A stretch of DNA of 64,000 nt, taken from positions 682,001-746,000 of the forward strand of contig NZ_FNCC01000001.1 in the NCBI RefSeq assembly GCF_900100955.1, written 5' to 3'. The first letter of the stretch is position 1. Each line of letters begins with the position of its first letter. Under the pieces are notes generated by a model. That model searched no databases. It was not told the origin of the DNA and worked only from the letters and a program-made list of their open reading frames with translations. Below, one piece after another: positions 42,363 through 52,252 of the stretch. Source of the DNA: Lentzea fradiae. Its GTDB lineage: Bacteria; Actinomycetota; Actinomycetes; Mycobacteriales; Pseudonocardiaceae. The translations under genes were made by a program, and so were the position numbers.

Positions 42363-43217
42363 TCACCTCTCCGGCGGGTGATGCCGGACGAACTCGGTGA
42401 ACGAGGTGGCGTCCCTGCCGGTGATCCGCGGGACCTCCCTGGTCACGCGGTCCTCGGCGTCGTTCGCGGTGAGGACGTCCGACCAGACGAGCGCGTCGAC
42501 GAACGGGCGCGGGAACCCGGCACCGGTGAGCTGCGCGGCGCGTTCGGTGGCGGTGACGGGCCGGTAGCGGACGGGAAGACCCCACTCGGCGGCGATGGTG
42601 GCCGCGATGTCGTCGTAGGACAGCGCCTGCGGCCCGGTGATCACGTGTTCCCGGCTGTCGTGGCCGTCGCGGACCAGCAGTTCGGCCGCGACCGCCGCCA
42701 CGTCCGCCGCGTCCACCCAGCCGATCCGGCCGTCACCCGCGGCGGTGACGATCTCGTGGCGCTCGCGGACGGCGACGGCGGTGGGGTGCGCGCCCAGGAA
42801 GTTCTGCATGAAGCCCGAAGCCAGCAGGACCGACCACTCCGGCATCTGCTGGACGGTCAGACGTACGGCGTGCAGGCCACGCGCCGTCATGGGGAAGGAG
42901 CAGGAGTTCAGCAGCACCGCCCGCCTGACCCCGGCCGCCAGGGCCGCGCCCAGGAACTTCTCGACGACGCCCACCGGATCGACGTCCAGCGGCGGCGGCA
43001 GGAGGTAGACGCTGTCGACACCGCGCAGCGCCTCGTCGTACGTGCCGGGGTCGGCCCAGTCGAACGGGACGTGCCGCGCCCCGGAGGGAAGTTCTTCCTT
43101 CGGAACGCTCCGGCTGGCGACGACCACCCGCACACCGCGCCCGGACAGGACGTCGGTCACGACACGACCGGTCTGCCCCGTTCCTCCCGTGAGGAGGACC
43201 GTCCTGATCTCGGTCAT
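42363..43217 (-). CDS. NmrA/NAD(P)H-binding atypical SDR protein
   Basis: A 284-residue Rossmann protein: VLLTGGTGQTGRVVTDVL, VYLLPPPLD and RAVLLNSCSF, then the substrate region GFMQNFLG and GRIGWVDAADVAAVAAELL, as in NmrA-like/quinone-reductase 2-type proteins. The catalytic Tyr-Lys pair of classical SDRs is absent. Role: NADP(H) sensing or an ergot-type reductase; unknown. ATG 43217 overlaps the stop of a short upstream frame by 4 bases (ATGA). Confidence 0.85.
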   Translation of the reverse strand: MTEIRTVLLTGGTGQTGRVVTDVLSGRGVRVVVASRSVPKEELPSGARHVPFDWADPGTYDEALRGVDSVYLLPPPLDVDPVGVVEKFLGAALAAGVRRAVLLNSCSFPMTARGLHAVRLTVQQMPEWSVLLASGFMQNFLGAHPTAVAVRERHEIVTAAGDGRIGWVDAADVAAVAAELLVRDGHDSREHVITGPQALSYDDIAATIAAEWGLPVRYRPVTATERAAQLTGAGFPRPFVDALVWSDVLTANDAEDRVTREVPRITGRDATSFTEFVRHHPPER

Positions 43218-43396
43218 CGTGCGTCCTCCTGACCCGCGAGGCCGGTCGCCGCCGTGGTCCGGGCCGGGTTCCGGTCCAGCCGGCTGGGTCTGCCGGGCGG
43301 CGCGTACGGGAACTCGATCACGGCGTCCTCGGTGAAGAGCGACCGCCGCAGGACCGCGTGCGCGGGACTTTCGGCCGAAGTCTCTTGTGGTGTCAT
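43214..43396 (-). pseudogene. Truncated SnoaL/NTF2-like protein
   Basis: A 60-codon frame beginning MTPQETSAES and containing LFTEDAVIEFPYAPPGRPSRL, the conserved opening strand of SnoaL-like ketoreductase-related proteins, after which the sequence ends in unrelated residues. A normal member is ~130 residues, so the C-terminal half is lost. Still coupled to the NmrA-type gene by ATGA, so it may be translated. Confidence 0.5.
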
Positions 43397-43615
43397 CTCA
43401 GTCCTTTCCGGTGGGATGCGGGGTCGCCCGGACGCGCCCACGACCCAGGCCCGTGGTCGAGCGCCCGGCGCAAGGCGAGTTGCTCCGCGGCCGCCGCCTT
43501 GACGTCGTCGGCGAAACCGGCGTCGTGCCTCGCAGGCTCACGCCGGTGAGTGGAAATCACGTCGCAACGGTACCGTTCCGTCCTCACGTGCGCAACGCAC
43601 GACTAAGCTGCTCGC

Positions 43616-44212
43616 ATGACTCGACGCGCGCTGTACGGAGCGGCCGTTCTCCAGCCCGAAGTCACCGCCGCGATCGTCTCGGCCGTGCTCGCCGAGCTCG
43701 TCGAACGCGGCTACGCCCGGCTGTCGATGGAAGGGGTCGCCAAGCGGGCGGCCACGAGCAAGAACGCCCTGTACCGCCGCTGGCCCACCAAGCAGGACAT
43801 GGTGCTCGCCGTCCTCGCGGACATCGGCGTTCCCATGTCCGACGTCGCCGAGACCGGCGACCTGCGCCGGGACCTGCGCGCCGCCGCGGAGTCGATGGCG
43901 GCCTGGCTCGCGGCGGAGCCCTACTCCAAGATCATCCCCGACCTGATCGCCGAGGCGCAGCGGACACCCGCCCTCGCCGAGGCCATCTCCACGACGATCG
44001 CGGCGCCGCGGCGCGCCCACCTGCGCTCGCTTGTGGCAGGAGCCATCAGCAGGGGAGACCTGCCGACGGACACGGACGTGGAGATGGCCCAGGACATCGT
44101 GGCCGCGCTCATCTACTGGCGCATGGTCGTGCGGCAGGCGCCGACCGAGCCCGACTTCATCGACCGCGTCACCGACACCGCCCTGCGCGCCCTGGGCGCT
44201 ACAACAACCTGA
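43616..44212 (+). CDS. TetR-family transcriptional regulator
   Basis: A 198-residue regulator. HTH: MEGVAKRAATSKNALYRRWPTKQDMV, with a C-terminal TetR_C domain of the actinobacterial type. Its 3' end overlaps the convergent carboxylic acid reductase gene by 14 bp. Divergent from the NmrA/SnoaL unit, which is the likeliest target; the reductase is another candidate. Confidence 0.9.
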   Translation: MTRRALYGAAVLQPEVTAAIVSAVLAELVERGYARLSMEGVAKRAATSKNALYRRWPTKQDMVLAVLADIGVPMSDVAETGDLRRDLRAAAESMAAWLAAEPYSKIIPDLIAEAQRTPALAEAISTTIAAPRRAHLRSLVAGAISRGDLPTDTDVEMAQDIVAALIYWRMVVRQAPTEPDFIDRVTDTALRALGATTT

Positions 44213-47200
44213 GCTGCCGCAGGTCGCTCACGTACTTGAGGACCAGCTCCCGGGTGATCCCGGGGATCTCTCCCGACTCGCCCAGCTTCTCCTGCCGCAC
44301 GGCCTCCCGGAACTGCCGGGGGCGTGCCGCGTCGTCGCCCTCGGGCTCGGCCGGCGTGCGGTAGGAGTGCAGGAGCGGCAGCAGCGAGTGCTGGCGGAGC
44401 GACTCCGGCAGCTCCCGCAGCGCGGACTCGAAGCGGCGGAACCACTCGTCGTAGTCCTCGATCCGCGTGATGGGGTGGCCCGCCTCGACCAGCCAGTCGA
44501 CGAAGGTGTCCAGGGAGATGCCGTCGTCGTGCGGGTTGAACACGTGATAGGTGCGGTGGCCCTCGACCTCGCGGGTGCCCAGCACGTTCACGGCCTCGGC
44601 GATGAAGTCCACGGGCAGGCCGTCGTAGTGGGCCCTGGGCGGGGTGCCGTCCGCGCTGCGGTAGAACGTCTTCGGGGCGAGGCCGGTGGTCACCAGGCTG
44701 AGCACCAGCCGGGTGAACATGTCCGGCACGTTCAGCTGACCGGTGAAGTGGCTGTGGGTGAGGATCATGTCCGAGCGGAGCACCGTCACCGGCAGGCCGC
44801 ACTGCTCGTGCGCCTCCCGCAGCAGCACCTCGCCGGCCCACTTGCTCAGCGAGTACCCGTTGGCGTAGTCGCCGTTGCGGTGACGCACGGCGCCCATCGT
44901 GCGGACGTCGGCGGTCTCCGTGAACTCGCCGGGAGGAACCTGGCTGCCCACGCCCACGGTCGAGATGTTGGTGAACGGCTTGATCCGTCCCGTGATCGCG
45001 AGCCGGATCAGTTCGGCGGTCCCCACCACGTTCGGCCCGAAGAGGTGTTCGTAGGGCAGCACGTGGTTCACCAGCGCGCCGGGGTGCACGATGGCGTCGA
45101 CCTCGGCGGCGAGCCGCTGCCAGGTCCGTTCGTCGAGCCCGAGGGACGGCTCCGCCAGGTCGCCCGCCAGAACTTCGAGGTGCTCCTCGGCCAGGTCGTG
45201 GTAGAGCGCGAGCAAGGTGGCGTCGCCCGTGTCGAACGTGGCGTCGAGCCGCTCGCGGGCCGCCTTGTCATCGGCACCGCGCACCACGCACACGAGCTTC
45301 CCGCCGGTGCGGGAGAGGCGTTCGAGCCAGTCGAGGCACAGGAACCGGCCCAGGTATCCCGTGGCGCCGGTGAGCAGCACCACCCGGGGAGGCCCGCTCG
45401 GGTGGGGCAGGGTGGAGGCCGCCGCGACCACTTCCCGGTCGAGGAACCGGTCCAGGGTCAGGTCGGCGGCCCTGACCTCGGTCGCCCCCACGCCGTGAAC
45501 CGATGCGAACGTGGGCCTGACGTCTCCGGATTCCCGTTGCGCCGCAACGTAAGCCGCGATCGCCCGCAGGGTGCTGGACGGACCGAGCAGCACACCCACC
45601 GGAACCTCGATCCGGTAGATCTCGCTGAGCAGCGAGGCGAACGAGACCGCGGACAGGGAGTCGCCTCCCAGCTCGGTGAAGCGCGCCTCGCTCTCCAGCT
45701 CCGAAGGGCTGCAACCGAGCATCGCCCGTGCCGCTCGCGCCACCGTCTCCTCGACCGGCTGGTCCGGTCCGCCCTGCCGCAACGCGCGCAGCTCGTCGGT
45801 CTCGCCGCGGGCCAGCTCCGCGTAGAGCGCCTCCAGCCTCTCGCCGTAGCGCTCGCGCAGCCGCGGCAGCAGCAGCTTGCGCACGTCCGACAGCAGGCCG
45901 TTCTCCGCGCTGAACGGCTCGGTCTCGATGAGGAAGCCGCGGGGGATCTCGTACGGCTCGAACCCGGCCCGCGCCGCCGTCCGCCGCAACGCCTCGACGA
46001 GTCGCGGCCGCAGCGCCTCCGCGTCACCCGCTTCCCGCAGCGCGGCCTCGGAGGGCACGATCACCGCCAGCAGGTGCGCCCGCTCACTGCTGCCGTAGAC
46101 GTAGATCTGCCGGATCAGCGGATCGGTGGTGTACTCGGCTTCGAGCTTGGACAGTGCGACGAACTCGCCCTGCGACAGCTTCTGCACGTTGTTGCGGCGG
46201 GAGACGTAGGCGAACTGGTCAGGGCCGGTCAGCGCCATGATGTCGCCGGTCCGGTAGAAGCCGTCCTCGTCGAAGACCGACGCGGTCAGCTCCGGCCGCA
46301 GGTAGTAGCCGGGGAACATCGACTCGGCCTTGAGCAGCAGCTCACCGCGCGGGTGAGGCCGGTCCGTGTGGAAGTAGCCGAGCTCGGGGACGTCGACCAG
46401 CCGGTAGTCGATCACCGGTGGGCGCATCAGCTTGCCGTTGCGCAGCACCGTCCCGAACTCCGTGGAACCGTAGCCCTCGGTCAGGGGCCCGCCGAGGCAC
46501 TCCTCGGCGAACCGCTTCATCTCCGCGGAGATCGGAGCGCTGCCGACCAGCGCCTCCACGATCCGCCCGCCGAGAACGCGGGTGCGCAGGTCCTCCTTGA
46601 CCGCGGCGTCCAGGTCGGGTTCGCCGGCCCGCAGCCCCAGCAACCGCTGGTACTCCTGGAAGAGCATGTCGAAGATCCGCGGCACCGCCATGAGCTGCGT
46701 CGGCCTGGCCAGACTGATGTCCTCGAAGAGCGTGGAGAGGTCGCTGCGGGCGGAGAAGTGGACAGTTCCCCCGCGCCCGAACGTGCCACTGATGATCGTC
46801 CGGCCGAACGCGTGGCTCATCGGCATGTAGCTCATCGTCAGCACCGGGAACGCGGCCCCGCCGGGCTTGCCGCCGAGCCACAGCCGGCGCACCCCCTGCT
46901 GCGTGTAGATCGCTCCCTTGGGGCTGCCCGTGCTGCCCGAGGTGTAGATCAACGTCGCCATCGGGTCCTCGCCGGCCTCCGGCACGTGCACCGGCGGAGC
47001 CGGACGCGTGCGGCCCTGGTCGAGCACCTGCGCGAACGTGGTCACCTCGATCCCGGTCCCGGCCAGCGCTTCCTCGAACTCGGCGCAGGCGTCCTGTTCG
47101 TCACTGACGTCGGCGCGCACGTCGAAGACCAACGCGAACCGCGCCCCGTCGGCCTTCCGAAGCAGCTCAGCCGCCTTGGGGAGGTACTCGAGGCTCGTGG

Positions 47201-47735
47201 CGAGGATCAGGGGACGGCTTTCGGCCAGGATCTCGTGCAGCTGGGCCACCGGCGCGTTCGGCTGCAACGGCACCGTCACCGCACCCAGCCTGACCGCCGC
47301 CAGGTCCACCGTCTGGTACTCGCTGCTCGTGAAACCGATCGTCGCCACGAAGTCACCGGCGCGAACACCCCGCGCCGCCCACTCCGCCGCGACCGCACCC
47401 GCGTCAGCCCACAGCTCGCCGTAGCTCCGCGTGACGAAACCCGGCAACAGCCGCCGAGTCCGGCGCCCGGTCGCCGGATCGGTCACCGTCTCGACCTCCC
47501 GCACGGCCACGGCGGGCCGGTCGGCGTAACCGGTCATCAGCCGTTCGACCGTCGTGCCCAGCGCGAGGCCCGGCTCCCGGACCGCCTCCGTGATCACCGG
47601 ATCGGGGACGAGCGCACGCAGCCCCGGTTCGTTCGCGAACAACGCCTCCACGAGGTCCGTCTCTCGCGTGCCCGCGGGATCCACGCTCACTGTCGTCACC
47701 ACGTCCGTTCGGTAGTCACTGGCGCACTTCTTCAC
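44199..47735 (-). CDS. car: Carboxylic acid reductase (A-PCP-R)
   Basis: A 1178-residue three-domain enzyme. Adenylation domain with TSGSTGSPKGA near 265, GYGSTEFG and RTGDIMAL; phosphopantetheine carrier with LGGDSLSA near 691 (Ser attachment); reductase domain with LTGATGYLGRFLC near 792 and YSLSKWAGE (YxxxK). It reduces a carboxylate to the aldehyde with ATP and NADPH and needs a PPTase. Length agrees with Nocardia/Mycobacterium CARs. Start ATG 47735; a GTG some 11 codons later is possible. It lies upstream of the deoxysugar cluster, separated by an unrelated gene, so membership in the cluster is uncertain. Confidence 0.95.
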   Translation of the reverse strand: MKKCASDYRTDVVTTVSVDPAGTRETDLVEALFANEPGLRALVPDPVITEAVREPGLALGTTVERLMTGYADRPAVAVREVETVTDPATGRRTRRLLPGFVTRSYGELWADAGAVAAEWAARGVRAGDFVATIGFTSSEYQTVDLAAVRLGAVTVPLQPNAPVAQLHEILAESRPLILATSLEYLPKAAELLRKADGARFALVFDVRADVSDEQDACAEFEEALAGTGIEVTTFAQVLDQGRTRPAPPVHVPEAGEDPMATLIYTSGSTGSPKGAIYTQQGVRRLWLGGKPGGAAFPVLTMSYMPMSHAFGRTIISGTFGRGGTVHFSARSDLSTLFEDISLARPTQLMAVPRIFDMLFQEYQRLLGLRAGEPDLDAAVKEDLRTRVLGGRIVEALVGSAPISAEMKRFAEECLGGPLTEGYGSTEFGTVLRNGKLMRPPVIDYRLVDVPELGYFHTDRPHPRGELLLKAESMFPGYYLRPELTASVFDEDGFYRTGDIMALTGPDQFAYVSRRNNVQKLSQGEFVALSKLEAEYTTDPLIRQIYVYGSSERAHLLAVIVPSEAALREAGDAEALRPRLVEALRRTAARAGFEPYEIPRGFLIETEPFSAENGLLSDVRKLLLPRLRERYGERLEALYAELARGETDELRALRQGGPDQPVEETVARAARAMLGCSPSELESEARFTELGGDSLSAVSFASLLSEIYRIEVPVGVLLGPSSTLRAIAAYVAAQRESGDVRPTFASVHGVGATEVRAADLTLDRFLDREVVAAASTLPHPSGPPRVVLLTGATGYLGRFLCLDWLERLSRTGGKLVCVVRGADDKAARERLDATFDTGDATLLALYHDLAEEHLEVLAGDLAEPSLGLDERTWQRLAAEVDAIVHPGALVNHVLPYEHLFGPNVVGTAELIRLAITGRIKPFTNISTVGVGSQVPPGEFTETADVRTMGAVRHRNGDYANGYSLSKWAGEVLLREAHEQCGLPVTVLRSDMILTHSHFTGQLNVPDMFTRLVLSLVTTGLAPKTFYRSADGTPPRAHYDGLPVDFIAEAVNVLGTREVEGHRTYHVFNPHDDGISLDTFVDWLVEAGHPITRIEDYDEWFRRFESALRELPESLRQHSLLPLLHSYRTPAEPEGDDAARPRQFREAVRQEKLGESGEIPGITRELVLKYVSDLRQLRLL

Positions 47736-47854
47736 GGCGTCGAACCGGGAGTGAGGCCGTGCAGCGGTCTGGTGGGTAGACGATCACCGCACCGAGACCG
47801 TGTCAAGATCGAGTCGGAGCAACTCGCGTTGCGGTGGTACTGGCCCCGGCGGCG

Positions 47855-48730
47855 TCAGGGGAGGTGGTGACGGAACACGCCGTCGTCGAACGTCAGCCAC
47901 ACACCGCCGCCGGTCGCGATCACGCCGTACGGATCGTCGGTGCGCGGGTCGAACGTGCCCCGCTCCGCGCCCGTCCGCACGTCGATCAAGTGGTGCCGGG
48001 CCCATTCCTCGTCGTCCTTCTCCCCGGCGGCGACGACGAACGCGGTGTCGGCGTCGAGGTACCCGCCCGTCCACTCGAACGACACGTCCTCGTCGTACTC
48101 GAGGTCTGCCACGGTGATCCGGTGGACCACGTCGCCATCCGGGTAGGTGTGGAACGCGACGTCCTCCCGTCCGTGGTCGACAGACATGAACTGCCGGCCG
48201 TCCACGGCGAACGCCACGAACACGCGGTCCTTCCACGGATACGGCGCCACTTCGAGAGCGCTGCCGTCGAACCTCCCGCGGAACACGAGCGACCCGTCCT
48301 GTCCCTCGCCCACGCCGACCAGCACGTCGGTGCCGCCGGGATGGAGGTAGTGCTCACCGCCGTGGCCGACGGTCCCCAGTTCGGCGCTGGCGAGCACCTC
48401 CCCGGTGGCCGCGTCCAGGACGTGCCAGGTGTCCTGGCTGTCGTTCCACCGGCCCATCGCGTCCGGCCGGAAGAGCCACACGGTCGTCCCGTCGAGGGAG
48501 AAGGCGCAACCGGCCCTGGCGCTGAGGACCTCCTCCTGGACCGCGCCCAACGCGTGCCGCCACAACACCTCGCCGGCCGGGTCGACGCACACCAGTTCGT
48601 TGTCCGTCGTGTAGACCGCTTTCGTGAGGTCCGGCGCGACCGCTTGGTCCTTCACGGTGTCGGTCACGGGGAAGGTGACGTCTCCTGGGACGTGGATAGC
48701 ACCGTCGCTGTACCTGGCCGGGATGATCAC
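47855..48730 (-). CDS. Beta-propeller-like protein of unknown function
   Basis: A 291-residue protein composed of repeated beta strands typical of WD40/PQQ-like propellers: NELVCVDPAGEVLWRHAL, WHVLDAATGEVLASAEL, and HLIDVRTGAERGTF recur at ~60-100 residue spacing. No signal peptide, so cytoplasmic. No catalytic motif seen. Confidence 0.65.
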   Translation of the reverse strand: MIIPARYSDGAIHVPGDVTFPVTDTVKDQAVAPDLTKAVYTTDNELVCVDPAGEVLWRHALGAVQEEVLSARAGCAFSLDGTTVWLFRPDAMGRWNDSQDTWHVLDAATGEVLASAELGTVGHGGEHYLHPGGTDVLVGVGEGQDGSLVFRGRFDGSALEVAPYPWKDRVFVAFAVDGRQFMSVDHGREDVAFHTYPDGDVVHRITVADLEYDEDVSFEWTGGYLDADTAFVVAAGEKDDEEWARHHLIDVRTGAERGTFDPRTDDPYGVIATGGGVWLTFDDGVFRHHLP

Positions 48731-49465
48731 GCCCGTACGGTAGCCCGGATCCCGATGACGCCGTCCGCGTGCGGGCTGAGCTGCCCGGTGGTTCGCCGAG
48801 GCGTCCAGGGCGACCGCGTGCTCGCCGTCAGCGGGAGCTGACCTGACCGGGCGATCGACGATTGTCGGAAAACCGCTGTGGGCGCAGCGCGATCACGCGA
48901 TCACGGAGCACGTCGTGGAGCGTGCGGAAATGGACGGTGGGAACGTCCACGCCGGACTCGACGTCATAGGTGTTATGTCCGTTTCCCGGGAAAGATTCAC
49001 CGGCCTCGCGTTGTATCGGTTATCCATGTCATTTGTCCTGCATCGCCCGGAAGGGGCATGCCGGCCGTTGTGGAAAACAGTTGTGGATCTTGGTCGGGGC
49101 CCGGACGTTCCGGGGCGTCGCCGGGGTGGGGCCGGCGGGGTGGCGCTTCGGTGTCCCGTAGTTGCCGCCGGGGGTGGCTACGGTTGCGACACGGATTCGA
49201 TCAACGCGACCTCCGCGGTCCCGGCTGTGCTACGGAACGGCGCGCCAGGTGTCCGGGAGTCCGCGATTCGGTCGTACCGGTTGGGCCGTTCGCCGCCATT
49301 TGAGACGCAATCAAGCAAATTCGGATTCGTGGTTCCTATGGTTCCGATGCGCGCCGGGAACGCGTTTGCCTGTTGTTCTCGGAGGTGTTGTCAAAGGCTC
49401 TGGACGAGTCGGGAAGCCGTGCTATAAAGCGTCCTCGTGGGTGCGCTGTAGCGGAAAGACCATCG
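48731..49465. other. Long regulatory interval upstream of the cluster regulator
   Basis: About 735 bp without a supported gene between divergent transcription units (propeller gene on minus, LAL regulator on plus). The last 70 bp hold the LAL promoter. I see no TAGGGG/CCCCTA element here, unlike other cluster promoters. Confidence 0.5.
49401..49428 (+). promoter_or_regulatory. Probable promoter of the LAL regulator gene
   Basis: TGGACG (49401-49406), 16-bp spacer, TATAAA (49423-49428). It lies inside the longest open frame upstream, so the start is expected later, at GTG 49466. Confidence 0.55.
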
Positions 49466-52219
49466 GTGGCTGCGCTGGAGGGAACTGAACGGTTGGTGCC
49501 GACGGACCATGGTGATGCGCTCTCTGAACTGGTCGGCCTGCTCGCCGAGTGCTCGGCGGGGACGGGCAGGCTCGCGCTGGTCAGCGGCGGTCTGGCCAGT
49601 GGGAAGACCGAACTGCTGCAACGGTTCCAGCGGCACGCCGCCGCCTCGGGGGCGTTGCTGCTGACCGCGACCGGCGCGCCTGCGGAGCGTCCCCTGCAGG
49701 CGGGTGTCATCGACCAGTTGTTCCACGGCGCCGGGTTGCCGCCGGAAATAGCGGACCGCGTTTCCCACCTCATCACGCCGATCGCCGCGACCGTTCAGGA
49801 CTCGGGAGCGGACGTGCGGAGAATTCATCATTCTTACGTGCGGCCCGTTCATGAATTGTGTCAAATACTGCTCGAAATGTCGCGGGAACGCCCGGTCGTG
49901 GTGTGCGTGGACGACGTGCAATTCGCCGACAGCTCGTCGTTGCAATTCATCCTCTACCTGCGGCGGCGGATGAGAGCCGGACGGGTGGTCGTCGTGCTCG
50001 CCGAGTGGCAGCAGCCGCAGCCGACGCTGCCGCAGTTCCACGCCGAGCTGACCCGGCGGCCGCACCACCGCATCCGGCTCGCGCCCCTGTCGGTGTGCGG
50101 GATCGCCGAGCTGCTGCGCGACCGGGTGCCCGATGCCGGTGCGGTCGCGCCTGCCTGGCACGCCCTCAGCGGTGGCAACCCGATGCTGGTCCGCGCCCTG
50201 GTCGAGGACTTCGAGGCCGGCCACGAGATCGGGCCCGACCAGGTCGGGCCCGCGTTCAAGCGCGCGGTGCTGGAGTGCCTGCACCGCTGGGAGGCGGGGC
50301 TGCTGGAGGTCGCCCGTGCCATCGCCGTGCTCGGCAAAGAGCGCACCCCGGTCCTGCTCGGCCGGTTGGCAGGCACCACGCCCGAGGCGGTCGAGCAGGC
50401 GGTGGACGTGCTCACCGCCGCCGGTTTGCTGTTGGACGGGTGCTTCCGGCACCCCGGAGCGGGGGCGGCGGTCCTCGACAGCACGCCGGGTGCCGAACGG
50501 GTGCGGCTGCGCGCCCGTGCCGCCGAGCTGCTCTACCAGCGCGGCGCGGCGGCGGCGGTGGTGGCCGACCACCTCGTGGCCGCAGACCGGGTCGCGTCGG
50601 GCTGGCCGGTCGCCGTGCTGCGCGTCGCCGCCGAGCAGGCGCTCATGGGTGACGACGTGGCCGCGGCCGTGCGGTACCTGGAACCCGCGCTGCCCGTGGT
50701 CGAGCCGGACGAGCGGCTGGGCATCACCAGCGTCCTGGTCCGGGCGCTGTGGCGGGTCAACCCCGCCGCCGCTGTCGTCCACATGAAACCGTTGCACGAG
50801 GCGATGTGGGCGGGAGAGCTGCGCGGCCGGGACGCCGTGACGGTCGTGCACCACGCGTTGTGGATCGGCGACGAGGCCACGGCCGTGCGGGCGCTCGCCG
50901 TCCTGGAGCGGAACCCCGGGATGCTGGACGCGCAGAGCGCCGCCGAGCTGCGGATCGTCTGCCAGTGGTTCCACGGCCTGGACCAGGCGACCGCCGTGGC
51001 CACCGACGTGGTGGCCGACGCGGACCCGTGGGTGGCCGCGGCACAGGCCATCGGGACCTTCTGGACCGCGGAGTTCCACCCCGACGCCATCGCCAGCGCC
51101 GAGCACATCCTGCGGAGCTGCCGCCTCGGCGACATGGCCCTGGAGGTCGTGCTCACCGCGCTGCTGATCCTCGTGCACACCGGCCACCCCGACCGGGCCG
51201 AGCGGTGGTGCGACCGGCTCACCGCCGAAGCCGTCCGCGGCGGCGCGGTGACCTGGCAGGCGATCCTGGAGGTCGTCCGCGCCGACGTCGACCTGCGGCG
51301 CGGGGAGGTCGCGGTCGCCGCCGCACGCGCCGAGACCGCGCTCGCCCTGCTGCCGCACCAGGGCTGGGGCCTGGCCATCGGCTACCCGCTGGCGGTGCTG
51401 CTGGAGGCCAGCACCGCGCTGGACCGGCACCGCGCGATCGCCGACGCGATGCGGGTCCGCGTGCCCGACGCCATGTTCGCCACCGCCGCCGGCCTGCGCT
51501 ACCTCTACGCCCGCGGCAACGGCAACCTCGCCGTCGGGCGGGTGCTCGCCGCCATCAGCGACTTCCAGAACTGCGGCACGCGGATGCGCGAGTGGCGCGT
51601 CGACCTGCCGGTGCTCGCGCCGTGGCGCTGCGGTCTCGCCCAGGCCAACCTCACCCTCGGTCGGCCGGAGGCGGCCCGCGAGCTGATCGGCGAGCAGATG
51701 CGGCTGCCCGCCGGTGACCGCCGCACCCGCGGCGCGGCGCTGCGGGTCCTCGCGGCCGCGGGCGAGCCCGCCGAGCGGCCGGCGCTCCTGCGCGAGGCCG
51801 TGCGGCACCTGCGGCAAGCGGGTGACCGGGTCGAGCTGGCCCGCGCCCTGTCCGACCTCGGTGAGGCGCTCGACGCCCTGGGCAAGCACGCGGAGGCCCG
51901 CGAGCTGTCCCGCAGCGCGGTGGCCGAGACCAAGGCGTCGTACTCCGGAGCCGTGCCCATCCAGGTCGACTGGGAGGACGGCGACTCCGGTGACGGGCGG
52001 TCGGTGCTGAGCGACTCCGAGCTGCGGGTGGCCGAGCTCGCCGCGAAGGGCCACACGAACCGCGAGATCAGCGCCATCCTCTACATCACCGTCAGCACCG
52101 TCGAGCAACACCTCACCAGGGTCTACCGCAAGCTGGGCATGCGCAGCCGGGCGGACCTGCCGCACCGCCTGTCCCAGCGGACCGGCACCGACCCACGGGC
52201 GTTCGAGGCCCGGGGATGA
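49466..52219 (+). CDS. LAL-type (large ATP-binding LuxR) cluster regulator
   Basis: A 917-residue regulator from GTG 49466 with GGAAAG upstream, after the promoter. N-terminal AAA/NACHT-like ATPase: Walker A GGLASGKTEL near 35-45, Walker B VVVCVDDVQFAD. The central part has TPR-like helical repeats. C-terminal LuxR HTH: LSDSELRVAELAAKGHTNRE and LYITVSTVEQHLTRVYRKL. LAL proteins activate antibiotic clusters. It is the first plus-strand gene before the deoxysugar operon, 33 bp from the C-methyltransferase, so it may be cotranscribed with it. Confidence 0.92.
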   Translation: MAALEGTERLVPTDHGDALSELVGLLAECSAGTGRLALVSGGLASGKTELLQRFQRHAAASGALLLTATGAPAERPLQAGVIDQLFHGAGLPPEIADRVSHLITPIAATVQDSGADVRRIHHSYVRPVHELCQILLEMSRERPVVVCVDDVQFADSSSLQFILYLRRRMRAGRVVVVLAEWQQPQPTLPQFHAELTRRPHHRIRLAPLSVCGIAELLRDRVPDAGAVAPAWHALSGGNPMLVRALVEDFEAGHEIGPDQVGPAFKRAVLECLHRWEAGLLEVARAIAVLGKERTPVLLGRLAGTTPEAVEQAVDVLTAAGLLLDGCFRHPGAGAAVLDSTPGAERVRLRARAAELLYQRGAAAAVVADHLVAADRVASGWPVAVLRVAAEQALMGDDVAAAVRYLEPALPVVEPDERLGITSVLVRALWRVNPAAAVVHMKPLHEAMWAGELRGRDAVTVVHHALWIGDEATAVRALAVLERNPGMLDAQSAAELRIVCQWFHGLDQATAVATDVVADADPWVAAAQAIGTFWTAEFHPDAIASAEHILRSCRLGDMALEVVLTALLILVHTGHPDRAERWCDRLTAEAVRGGAVTWQAILEVVRADVDLRRGEVAVAAARAETALALLPHQGWGLAIGYPLAVLLEASTALDRHRAIADAMRVRVPDAMFATAAGLRYLYARGNGNLAVGRVLAAISDFQNCGTRMREWRVDLPVLAPWRCGLAQANLTLGRPEAARELIGEQMRLPAGDRRTRGAALRVLAAAGEPAERPALLREAVRHLRQAGDRVELARALSDLGEALDALGKHAEARELSRSAVAETKASYSGAVPIQVDWEDGDSGDGRSVLSDSELRVAELAAKGHTNREISAILYITVSTVEQHLTRVYRKLGMRSRADLPHRLSQRTGTDPRAFEARG

Positions 52220-52252
52220 CCCGTTCAGCACCCGAGTAGAAGGAACCCGCCA

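Noticed and set aside
43397-43587. Minus-strand frame upstream of the SnoaL fragment
   Set aside because: No family pattern, and it overlaps the region needed for the TetR/SnoaL divergent promoters.
47777-47806. TTGACA on the minus strand (47806-47801) as the carboxylic acid reductase promoter
   Set aside because: A perfect -35 hexamer, but the expected -10 region reads TCGTCT or CGTCTA, too weak to list as a promoter.
44031-47870. Long plus-strand frame opposite the carboxylic acid reductase
   Set aside because: Antisense shadow of a gene with full A-PCP-R motifs; the translation is rich in Arg, Glu and Pro with no family.
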